Assembly (NCBI GenBank): GCA_045801465.1
Contig: JBJMSU010000137.1
Location: 1 to 16,643, forward strand
Direction of reading: 5' to 3'
DNA from: DATFWC01 sp045801465
GTDB taxonomy: Bacteria; Pseudomonadota; Alphaproteobacteria; Rhizobiales; Xanthobacteraceae
Length of the DNA stretch: 16,643 bases
Position numbers and translations under genes: made by a program. The notes under the pieces are model-generated. The model saw only the letters and a list, made by a program, of their open reading frames with translations. It was not told the DNA's origin and ran no database searches. Shown here piece by piece: positions 6,935-13,258 of this stretch; positions within the stretch are counted from its first letter, which is position 1; the number at the start of each line of letters is the position of its first letter.

Positions 6935-7720
6935 CTACCGGGTGTCATGCGCCATCCATGGCGCGATCTTGCGGTCGATCCATTGCTGCAATTTGATTAT
7001 AACTGCGCCCACTAGGGCAAGCACGACAAGGGTGGCGAACACCTTCTCGGTTTCCATCACCTGTCCGGAATTGATCAGCAGGTAACCCATTCCGCTTTGG
7101 CTCGATCCGCCGATCATCTCGGCCGCGACAATCAGGATGATGGTGACGCCCATCCCAAGTTGAAGTCCCGCCAGGATGCTCGGCATGGCGGCCGGCACCA
7201 CGATCTTGAGCTGTATCTGCCGCGCGCTGGCGCCGAGATCGCGGGCCGCTTTGAGGAGGCCGGGGTCGACCTGGCGGATTCCCGAGTAGGTGCTGATCAC
7301 GATGGGAAAGAACGCCGTGATCGCGCTGATGACGATACGATAGGCTTCGCCGGTGCCGAGCCATATGATGAGCAGCGGAATGAGCGAAATCTTCGGCAAT
7401 GGGTAAAGCGCGGCGATCCAGGTGTCCGCCACGCGCGCGATGATGCGCGACATGCCCATGAGGAGCCCAAGACTCACCCCGGCGATGGCGGCCAGGAGGA
7501 ATCCGGCGAAAATGCGCAGCAGCGTCACGCCGAGATGATATTCCATGGAGCCATCAACGAGCATGCGCCAGAGATAGACCGCGATCACGGAGGGCGCTGG
7601 CAGGTAGATCGGCGCAATTCCTCGCCATCGCACAAACAGTTCCCAGGCGATGAGAAATCCCGCGACGCTGAAAGCCGGAATGATTCTTTCCGCAACCTGC
7701 GATACGGGTTTAGCTTCCAT
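6935..7720 (-). CDS. NitT/TauT-type ABC transporter permease 1
   Basis: A 261-residue inner-membrane permease of the binding-protein-dependent (BPD) family. Hydrophobic segments lie at about 13-30, 66-90, 108-122, 127-146, 187-205 and 228-245, giving the usual six helices. The cytoplasmic EAA loop that docks on the ATPase is clear at about 158-180: KAARDLGASARQIQLKIVVP. The region TLLRIFAGFLLAAIAGVSLGLLMG is typical of SsuC/TauC-like permeases. Its ATG overlaps the end of the ATPase gene by 11 bp, indicating translational coupling, and the binding-protein gene starts 18 bp downstream. It should form a homodimer that carries the ligand delivered by SBP1 to the cytoplasm. Length and motifs are normal. 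Confidence 0.93.
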   Translation of the reverse strand: MEAKPVSQVAERIIPAFSVAGFLIAWELFVRWRGIAPIYLPAPSVIAVYLWRMLVDGSMEYHLGVTLLRIFAGFLLAAIAGVSLGLLMGMSRIIARVADTWIAALYPLPKISLIPLLIIWLGTGEAYRIVISAITAFFPIVISTYSGIRQVDPGLLKAARDLGASARQIQLKIVVPAAMPSILAGLQLGMGVTIILIVAAEMIGGSSQSGMGYLLINSGQVMETEKVFATLVVLALVGAVIIKLQQWIDRKIAPWMAHDTR

Positions 7721-8522
7721 CGGCCGGAACCGTCTGTATCTGCTGCGCCATCGCGGTCATCACCTCGTCCCGGATCAGATGAAAGGCGCGGTCGAACAGC
7801 GCGCCGAATTCACGCGAGTTCACCATTTCAACGGAACGCGGCCGCGGCATATCGACGGCCACCACTTCCTTGATTCTTCCGGGCCGAGCCGTCATCACCA
7901 CCACTTCGTCACCGAGCAGGATCGCCTCCTCAATCGCGTGGGTAACGAACAGAACCGTCTTGTGAGTGGCGTCGAAAATCTTCAGCAGCTCCTCCTGCAT
8001 GACGATCTTGGTCTGGGCGTCGAGCGCAGCAAAGGGCTCGTCCATCAGCAGGATCGGCCGTTCCATGATCAGCGCACGCGCAAGCGCGACGCGCTGGCGC
8101 ATGCCGCCCGAGAGCTGGGAGGGCAAGTGCTGCTCGAAGCCGCGCAAGCCGACGGAGGCGAGCAGGGCGCGTGCGCGCTGATAGCGCTCCGCGCGGGGAA
8201 CGCCGCGCATTTCTAGGCCGAACGCGACATTGTCGATCACGCTTCGCCAGGGGAACAGGTTGAGGTTCTGCCACACCATCACGGAATCCGCGCCAAGCGG
8301 GCGCGCGCCGTCCTGCTCTGCAGGCGGCCGGATGCGAATCCTGCCGCCGGTTGCCGGCTCGAGGCCGCCGATGATCTGGATCAACGTACTTTTTCCGCAG
8401 CCGCTCGGGCCGAGAATGCAGGTGAAGCGACCGGAATGGAACCGATGTGAAAAATGCTCCAGCGCAACCACGCCGTTCGGTCCGCCGAAGGCGTGGCAAA
8501 GATCATCGACGATTACGTCCAT
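7710..8522 (-). CDS. NitT/TauT-type ABC transporter ATP-binding protein 1
   Basis: A 270-residue ABC ATPase of the SsuB/TauB type. Walker A is GPSGCGKST (38-46), the Q-loop is VMVWQN with Gln85, and the signature is LSGGMRQR (137-144). Walker B is ILLMDEP (157-163), followed by a FAALDAQT D-loop and the H-loop histidine at 195 (VTHAIEEA). All catalytic elements are intact. ATG 8522 is chosen because MDVIVDDLCHAFGG begins the domain and GGAG lies six bases upstream. The same frame is open much further upstream, to 8969, but that part is antisense to the amidohydrolase. The gene starts 53 bp after the amidohydrolase stop and overlaps the permease start by 11 bp, so the four genes look like one transcript. 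It supplies ATP hydrolysis to permease 1 at the cytoplasmic membrane. Confidence 0.94.
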   Translation of the reverse strand: MDVIVDDLCHAFGGPNGVVALEHFSHRFHSGRFTCILGPSGCGKSTLIQIIGGLEPATGGRIRIRPPAEQDGARPLGADSVMVWQNLNLFPWRSVIDNVAFGLEMRGVPRAERYQRARALLASVGLRGFEQHLPSQLSGGMRQRVALARALIMERPILLMDEPFAALDAQTKIVMQEELLKIFDATHKTVLFVTHAIEEAILLGDEVVVMTARPGRIKEVVAVDMPRPRSVEMVNSREFGALFDRAFHLIRDEVMTAMAQQIQTVPADGS

Positions 8523-8575
8523 TCCGCGCTCCGTGCCGCGACACGCATGAAATCTTCCTATTATCCCCACTGTGG

Positions 8576-9988
8576 TCACATACGCCACGCCGGCATCAGG
8601 CGATGATCGAGACCGGCCTTGGCAAGGATCATCTGGGCGATCTCCTGCGCTTGAGCGATAATGCTCTGCGGATCGGGCCCATGGACAAAGCGCCCGTCCC
8701 GGTACACCACCTCGCCGTTCACCAGCACCACACGCGCATCGCTGCCCTTCCCGGCATAGACGAAGCTCGAAATGGGACGGTGGGACACACCCACGTACGG
8801 CTTCGCGAGGTCGAAAATCGCGATGTCGGCGCGCTTGCCCGGCTCGAGCGAGCCGATCTCCTGGTCCATGCCGAGCGCCCTGGCGGCGTTGATCGTTGCC
8901 ATCTCGATCGCACGTTCGGCCGGCATTCGCGTCGGATCGAGATGGCGCACATGCTGCATGAGCGTGCACGCCTTCATCTGCTCCACCATGTCGACAGAAT
9001 AATCGACCATCGGGCCGTCGGTGCCGAGCGCGACGGTGACGCCCGCGCGTTGCGCGTTGGCGATCGGACCAATCCCGCCGCCGCGGATCGCCTCGCTCGT
9101 CGGCGTATACACGAAGCTGCAGCCGGTACGCGCCATGTGCTCGATATCGAGCTCGGTCACGTGAATGCCATGGATCAGGATCCAGTGCGGATCAAGCAGC
9201 CCGAGCTGCATGAGGTAGCGCACGTCGGTTCGGCCGGTCTCGCGCAAATATTTCAAAAAGCCCTTCTCCAGCGAGAACGTCCCGCCGGCGATGTGCGTGC
9301 TGATGCGGAGACTCAATTGTCTTGCCAGTTCATAGCCGCGGCAAATCAGCTCCTCCGTGCTCATTCCGGCGGCGACCCAATGTGCGTTCGATTCGATGAC
9401 CATCGCAATTCGCACACGGCCGTCATTCGCTGCGTTCCAGCGGTGGTGTTCTTCCGTGAACGCCGCAAGCGCTTCGTCGAGGTTCAGCGGATGCCGCGAG
9501 TTGCCCGGCGTTTGGCAGCGCAGCTCCTTCGCGTAAACCTGCCGGATCCCGAGCTCCTGCTGCGGCGCTATGGACGCGCGGACGAGGTCGGGCGTGGTGG
9601 TCGTCACCGAGTGATTGAGCGAGCACGTCGTGCCGGTCGCCAGCATCTCCATTCCGGCGACATAGCTCGAAACGCGCATGGCATCCGCAGTGAGCTGGGC
9701 GGAAAGCGGCAGCAGGAAATCGGAGACCCAATCTTCCAGGAGATATCCGTCAGCCAAGCCCTTGAACAGCGTGTACCAGTGATGCTGGTGCATGTTGATG
9801 AGACCCGGGACGACAATGCAGCCCTGCGCGTCCAGGACCTCGTCAAACGCGCTAGGCGAGGGCGCTTCGCTGGCCCGACCGACGCCAGTAATTCGCGCGT
9901 CGTCGATCGCCACATATCCGCCAGGAAAGACGTTGCGCCGGGCGTCGACCGTGACGACGTACCCGCTCCTAACCAACGTCCGCGACAT
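8576..9988 (-). CDS. Amidohydrolase superfamily protein, MTA/SAH deaminase or TrzN-like
   Basis: A 470-residue cytoplasmic metal-dependent hydrolase. The N-terminal beta-sandwich strand VRSGYVVTVDA precedes the metal-binding PGLINMHQHH (His67, His69). THIAGG (His232), LIHGIHVTELDI (His273) and LGTDGP (Asp324) complete the set. The C-terminus has the usual ATINAARALG...GSLEPGKRADIAIFDL. This matches the branch containing methylthioadenosine/S-adenosylhomocysteine deaminase, guanine deaminase and chlorohydrolases (MtaD, TrzN, AtzA). Two details depart from it. The HxxE glutamate after the third histidine reads as HIAG, and the usual HNPxSN segment reads YTPTSEA. The reaction therefore may not be a standard deamination. 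It is the first gene of the operon with ATPase 1, permease 1 and SBP1, so it probably acts on the imported compound. ATG 9988 has GAGGG about nine bases upstream. The MITE-like palindromes begin 32 bp upstream. Confidence 0.88.
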   Translation of the reverse strand: MSRTLVRSGYVVTVDARRNVFPGGYVAIDDARITGVGRASEAPSPSAFDEVLDAQGCIVVPGLINMHQHHWYTLFKGLADGYLLEDWVSDFLLPLSAQLTADAMRVSSYVAGMEMLATGTTCSLNHSVTTTTPDLVRASIAPQQELGIRQVYAKELRCQTPGNSRHPLNLDEALAAFTEEHHRWNAANDGRVRIAMVIESNAHWVAAGMSTEELICRGYELARQLSLRISTHIAGGTFSLEKGFLKYLRETGRTDVRYLMQLGLLDPHWILIHGIHVTELDIEHMARTGCSFVYTPTSEAIRGGGIGPIANAQRAGVTVALGTDGPMVDYSVDMVEQMKACTLMQHVRHLDPTRMPAERAIEMATINAARALGMDQEIGSLEPGKRADIAIFDLAKPYVGVSHRPISSFVYAGKGSDARVVLVNGEVVYRDGRFVHGPDPQSIIAQAQEIAQMILAKAGLDHRLMPAWRM

Positions 9989-10020
9989 TGCGCTTGCCCT
10001 CGTGGCTGACCGTTACAGCG

Positions 10021-10100
10021 CCTAGTGCCGCCGATTTGAAGTTCCTACACCGCCTGCCGCAAACTCGTGCGGGAACTTCAAATCGAAAAGCGGCACTAGG
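10021..10100. repeat. MITE-like palindrome 1 (CCTAGTGCCGC ends)
   Basis: The left arm is CCTAGTGCCGC (10021-10031) plus CGATTTGAAGTTCC (10032-10045). The right arm is GGAACTTCAAATCG (10072-10085), then four unpaired A, then GCGGCACTAGG (10090-10100). The two arms pair perfectly apart from the AAAA bulge, enclosing a 26-nt loop. I recall similar CTAGTGCC-ended palindromes as interspersed repeats in Rhizobiales intergenic regions. Copy number cannot be checked here. It lies just upstream of the amidohydrolase start and would form a strong RNA hairpin in its leader if transcribed. Confidence 0.8.
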
Positions 10101-10112
10101 ATCATAGACTTG

Positions 10113-10187
10113 CTAGTGCCCCTTTGCTTCCGAAGTTCGTGTCAGAGGGGCCGCCATGGATCACGAATTTCGGAAGCGGGGCACTAG
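10113..10187. repeat. MITE-like palindrome 2 (CTAGTGCCCC ends)
   Basis: CTAGTGCCCC (10113-10122) pairs with GGGGCACTAG (10178-10187). A TTT bulge follows, then GCTTCCGAA (10126-10134) pairs with TTCGGAAGC (10169-10177), then TTCGTG (10136-10141) with CACGAA (10162-10167). The architecture equals that of palindrome 1: a CTAG-bounded outer stem, a 3-4 base one-sided bulge, a longer inner stem and a 20-26 base loop. The inner stems differ in sequence, and the bulge sits on opposite arms. The two elements lie only 12 bp apart. Confidence 0.8.
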
Positions 10188-10337
10188 ATTGCGAGCGTGC
10201 CGATGGCGCTCGCGCTTGGCTTCTCGGCCTCGACGCTTTCTTATGATCGTTCAAGAGCGGCCCTCGACGGCGCTGCTTGCCGCGCGATCTTGGTCGGCCC
10301 AGCCCAGCTGTGTAGTTGGTGAACCGCGTTGTCGCTC

Positions 10338-11339
10338 TCAGCAGGGCGGCGGCGAGGGGGCGACCAGTTTCGGGTCGATGGCGCTCAGCCCCTCGGTCCA
10401 TGTCAGCTTCGTGAAGTCGATCTTCTCCTCCGTGAGCTTCTCGCCTTGCGCCCAGCGGCTCAGGCTGCAGAAATCGTCGTAATAGACGTTATCGATCGCG
10501 ATCGGCCGCGTATTCGTCTCCCACTGCTCGCGCGTCGCCTTCTCGCTGAGGTCGAGCTTGGCCTTGGCATAGACCGCAACCGCGGGAAAGTCCTTCTCGG
10601 CCACGTCGCGGCCCTTGATCGTCGCGCGAAGCCAGCGCGTGGCGATGTCCTTGCCCTGCGGGGTCGCGAGCCAGCCCGGCCGCGCACCGGCGACCAGATA
10701 GCCCTGGATGTAGCCGGCCGCATCGCTGAGATAATGCGCCTTGTCCGGGCAGATTTCGAGCGTGCGCGAACCGACCGGCTGCCAGATGAAGAACGCCGCG
10801 ATCTCTCCGCCGCACAGCGCGGTCGGCAGCACCTGTGTGTCCAGGTTCTTCACCGTCACGCTCTTGGCATCGACCTTGTTCTTGGCGAGATACTCGGAAA
10901 TGAACCAGGATCCGGTCGAGCCGACGCGGGTCGCCACCGTTTTGCCGGCGAGGTCCTGCGGCCTGGCGATGTCCTTGCGCGCGACCACGACATAGCCCTT
11001 GGCGTCGCGTTCGATCGCCGCGATGGTGCGGTAGTCTCCCTTGACCCGGAAGAAGTACTGCACGCTCGGCAGGTCCCCGGTCATGACGATATCGCCCTGC
11101 CCGGTCTGGAAGGCCTGGAAGGCGGTCGTTCCGGACGGGAACAGCCGGTAGGTCACATCAAGGCCCTCCTGCTGATAGAAGCCTTTCTCGAACGCCATCC
11201 AGATCGCGTCGTTGTTGACCGAAGGCTGGCCGAACAGGGTCATCTTCAACGGCGCCGGTTGCGCCTGGCCCGTTGCGGATCCAAGCATGAGCGAGCCGCT
11301 GGCCGCGGCCGCGACCAGCACCACCCTGAGGTCGAACAT
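10338..11339 (-). CDS. NitT/TauT-type ABC transporter substrate-binding protein 2
   Basis: A 333-residue periplasmic binding protein. Residues 1-27 are a signal peptide with an Ala-rich core and a GQA-Q cleavage-like site. The mature protein begins LKMTLFGQPSVNNDAIWMAFEKGFYQQ, followed by FPSGTTAFQAFQTGQGDIVMTG. ARPQDLAGKTVATRVGSTGSWF marks the start of lobe two. This pattern is that of SsuA/TauA-like NMT1 proteins, more distantly related to SBP1 than a recent duplicate would be. Two cysteines (in ALCGGEIAA and LEICPDK) sit close together in the second lobe and could form a disulfide; two more lie near the C-terminus. GGGAGGGAA just upstream supports ATG 11339. It is the last gene of the ATPase 2-permease 2-SBP2 operon, 15 bp after the permease. 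The ligand is unknown. Confidence 0.92.
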   Translation of the reverse strand: MFDLRVVLVAAAASGSLMLGSATGQAQPAPLKMTLFGQPSVNNDAIWMAFEKGFYQQEGLDVTYRLFPSGTTAFQAFQTGQGDIVMTGDLPSVQYFFRVKGDYRTIAAIERDAKGYVVVARKDIARPQDLAGKTVATRVGSTGSWFISEYLAKNKVDAKSVTVKNLDTQVLPTALCGGEIAAFFIWQPVGSRTLEICPDKAHYLSDAAGYIQGYLVAGARPGWLATPQGKDIATRWLRATIKGRDVAEKDFPAVAVYAKAKLDLSEKATREQWETNTRPIAIDNVYYDDFCSLSRWAQGEKLTEEKIDFTKLTWTEGLSAIDPKLVAPSPPPC

Positions 11340-11354
11340 GGGTTCCCTCCCGTT

Positions 11355-12251
11355 TCAGCTCACCGATACGAATGCCATGTAGCGCGCCAGCACGCGGTCC
11401 ACGAACAGGCGGAAGATGCGGTCGACCACGAAGCCGAGCAGGCAGATGGTCAGCAGCGCGACGAAGATGCGATTGGTCTGCAGCAGCATCGAGGATTTCT
11501 GCAGCAGGTAGCCGATCCCGGAATCGGCGGCGAGAATCTCGGCAGGAATGATGCTCATGAACGAGGACGCCATCGCCACCCGCATGCCGGTGACGATGTA
11601 CGGCACCGCAGACGGGATCACCACCAGAACAAAGATCTGCAGCTGGTTGGCGCCGAGGCATTCTGCCGCGCGCTGCCGCGCAATCGGCGCCCGCCACACG
11701 CCGGCCACGGTATTAATGATGACGATGAAGAAGGTTCCCCAGAAGATGAGAAAATACTTCGACATTTCGCCGATGCCGAACCAGATCACGGCGATCGGAA
11801 TCATGGCCGTGGGCGAGAGATATCGCAACAGCTCGATGATCGGATCGAGCAACTCGTGCAGCAGGCGGATGCGTCCGAGCAGGACGCCCATGACGACGCC
11901 GACCAGGGAACCGGTCAGGAAGCCTACGAGCACCCGGACCATGCTAATCGAGACGTCGGCCAGGATCTCGCCGCTGGCCACCATGGGAATGGCGGTGCGG
12001 ATCACCTCTATCGGCGGCGGGATGAGGAAAGGGTTGAACACGAAGGTGGACATGAATTGCCAACCGACGAACGCGATGACGAGCGAAGCCATGGTGAGAA
12101 GCAGCGCGCGGTTGTTGCCTCTGGTCGCGAACTTGCGGATGACGCGCAGCGGGACGCTGGCCCAGGATCGCGCCGCGTAAAGAGCCGGCCTGCTGTCCGG
12201 AACGTTGACCACCTGTCTACACCTTGGGACCGCGCGTGGTCTTGGCGTCAT
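11355..12251 (-). CDS. NitT/TauT-type ABC transporter permease 2
   Basis: A 298-residue BPD-family inner-membrane permease with a roughly 45-residue basic N-terminal extension compared with permease 1. Hydrophobic helices lie at about 49-67, 102-125, 147-160, 164-183, 220-240 and 262-276. The EAA loop runs from about 195 to 217 (AAECLGANQLQIFVLVVIPSAVP). The start is uncertain. ATG 12251 has AAAGG eight bases upstream, whereas GTG 12209 would trim part of the extension. It follows the ATPase gene by 41 bp and precedes SBP2 by 15 bp. Together with ATPase 2 it should import the ligand of SBP2. The sequence similarity to permease 1 is only that of the family. Confidence 0.91.
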   Translation of the reverse strand: MTPRPRAVPRCRQVVNVPDSRPALYAARSWASVPLRVIRKFATRGNNRALLLTMASLVIAFVGWQFMSTFVFNPFLIPPPIEVIRTAIPMVASGEILADVSISMVRVLVGFLTGSLVGVVMGVLLGRIRLLHELLDPIIELLRYLSPTAMIPIAVIWFGIGEMSKYFLIFWGTFFIVIINTVAGVWRAPIARQRAAECLGANQLQIFVLVVIPSAVPYIVTGMRVAMASSFMSIIPAEILAADSGIGYLLQKSSMLLQTNRIFVALLTICLLGFVVDRIFRLFVDRVLARYMAFVSVS

Positions 12252-12292
12252 CGGGATCGCCTTTGTTCGACCATGCCGTCGTTTCGTATATT

Positions 12293-13069
12293 TCAGTTTG
12301 CGAGTTCGTCGGACCGGGCAAGATCGGGGGCCAGCAGCGCCTCGATCTCATTGAACAGGCGGGCCACCTGCGGGTTGCCCAGGTCGCGCGGGCGCGGCAG
12401 ATCGATCTCAATCACCTTGGTGATGACCGAGCGCGGCCCCACCGACATCATGCCGATGCGGTCCGCCAGCGCGATCGCTTCGGCAATGTCATGGGTGACG
12501 AACACGATGGTCTTGCCGGTGCGCTGCCAGATTTCGAGCAGGACCGCATGCATGCGTCTGCGCGTCAAGGCATCGAGCGCCGCGAACGGCTCGTCCATGA
12601 GCAGCACCGCCGGCTCAACCGCGAGCGCGCGGGCAATCTGCAGGCGCTGGCGCATGCCGCCCGACAGCTCGGCCGGGAACTTGTCGCGGTGGCGGTCGAG
12701 GTCGACCATCTGCAGATAGTTGTCGACGATCGCGCTCCACTCCGCCTTCGGCACCTTGCGCACGCGCAGGCCGAAGCGCACGTTCTCCGCCGCGGTGAGC
12801 CACGGAAACAGCGCCGAGCCGGCGTCCTGGAAGAACATCACCCGGTCGCGGCCCGCGCAGGTGACCGGCGCACCCTTCGCCGTCACCAGACCGGCCGTGA
12901 CCGGCTCGAACCCGGCGAGAATGTTGAGCAGAGTGGACTTGCCGCACCCCGATGGTCCCAGGACGCAGAGGAATTCGCCGTCCATGATGTCGAGCGAGAC
13001 GCCGTCGAGCGCGACATAGTTGCCGCGCGCGGATTCGAACACTTTCCGCACGTTGTCGACGCGGAGCAA
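12293..13069 (-). CDS. NitT/TauT-type ABC transporter ATP-binding protein 2
   Basis: A 258-residue SsuB/TauB-type ATPase with every motif intact. Walker A is GPSGCGKST (38-46), the Q-loop is MFFQD (Gln81), and the signature is LSGGMRQR (135-142). Walker B is VLLMDEP (155-161), followed by FAALDALT and the H-loop His193 (VTHDIAEA). The start is TTG 13069, giving LLRVDNVRKVF, the usual first strand. It has GGAGG about six bases upstream and no ATG in a suitable place. It is the first gene of the second ABC operon, and a promoter with a consensus -35 box lies about 35-65 bp upstream. It is transcribed divergently from the triple-RidA gene, with 189 bp between the two starts. Role: drives permease 2 at the inner membrane. 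Confidence 0.94.
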   Translation of the reverse strand: MLRVDNVRKVFESARGNYVALDGVSLDIMDGEFLCVLGPSGCGKSTLLNILAGFEPVTAGLVTAKGAPVTCAGRDRVMFFQDAGSALFPWLTAAENVRFGLRVRKVPKAEWSAIVDNYLQMVDLDRHRDKFPAELSGGMRQRLQIARALAVEPAVLLMDEPFAALDALTRRRMHAVLLEIWQRTGKTIVFVTHDIAEAIALADRIGMMSVGPRSVITKVIEIDLPRPRDLGNPQVARLFNEIEALLAPDLARSDELAN

Positions 13070-13105
13070 GCCTGCCTCCGACGGGCGCGAGACGTGTGCG
13101 AGGAA

Positions 13106-13134
13106 ACGTTAGAGTTCGCGGGAATAGCTGTCAA
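13106..13134 (-). promoter_or_regulatory. Candidate sigma-70 promoter for ABC operon 2
   Basis: Reading the minus strand, a perfect -35 hexamer TTGACA (13134 to 13129) is followed by exactly 17 bases and TAACGT (13111 to 13106) as a weak -10 box matching three of six consensus positions. Transcription would begin near 13100, leaving a leader of about 30 nt before the TTG start at 13069. The perfect -35 and spacing are seen directly; activity is inferred. Confidence 0.45.
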
Positions 13135-13157
13135 ACAAGTAGACTCCGGTCCGGTCG

Positions 13158-13180
13158 GTTGCCAATCTCGGCTTGGCAAC
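13158..13180. promoter_or_regulatory. Candidate operator: 8-bp inverted repeat in divergent region
   Basis: GTTGCCAA (13158-13165) is repeated as its exact reverse complement TTGGCAAC (13173-13180) across a 7-nt spacer. It lies about 24 bp upstream of the -35 box of ABC operon 2, and about 80 bp upstream of the RidA start codon. That placement suits an activator or dual regulator serving both divergent genes. No regulator gene is present in the window, so the binding protein is unknown. Confidence 0.5.
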
Positions 13181-13258
13181 GGTTGAAGTCCGCCCCGCGC
13201 ATCGCTTGTGTCGTGCGCGATGTCGCTCCGGTCGTTGATTATGAGGAGGAGGTTTCGA

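Larger units (their letters stand above)
9989..10337. other. Intergenic region between the two ABC operons
   Basis: This 349-bp gap separates the SBP2 stop from the amidohydrolase start, both on the minus strand. It holds the two CTAG palindromes and, further toward SBP2, a third perfect hairpin of seven base pairs: GCGAGCG (10191-10197) with CGCTCGC (10207-10213). The last one sits about 125 bp beyond the SBP2 stop and could act as a terminator or processing site. The rest (10214-10337) shows no gene, promoter or repeat that I can support. No promoter for the amidohydrolase operon is clearly visible. Confidence 0.6.

Noticed and set aside
8523..8969. N-terminal extension of ATPase 1
   Set aside because: It lies antisense to the amidohydrolase coding region and precedes the natural start of the ABC domain.
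8447..10009. A 520-residue open frame on the plus strand opposite the amidohydrolase
   Set aside because: No recognisable motif and highly basic low-complexity composition; the minus strand encodes an intact amidohydrolase with all metal ligands.
10329..12719. A 796-residue open frame on the plus strand opposite ABC operon 2
   Set aside because: The translation is rich in Arg, Asp, His and Gln with no domain. It is antisense to three genes with complete family motifs, and GC-rich codons keep the antisense frame open.
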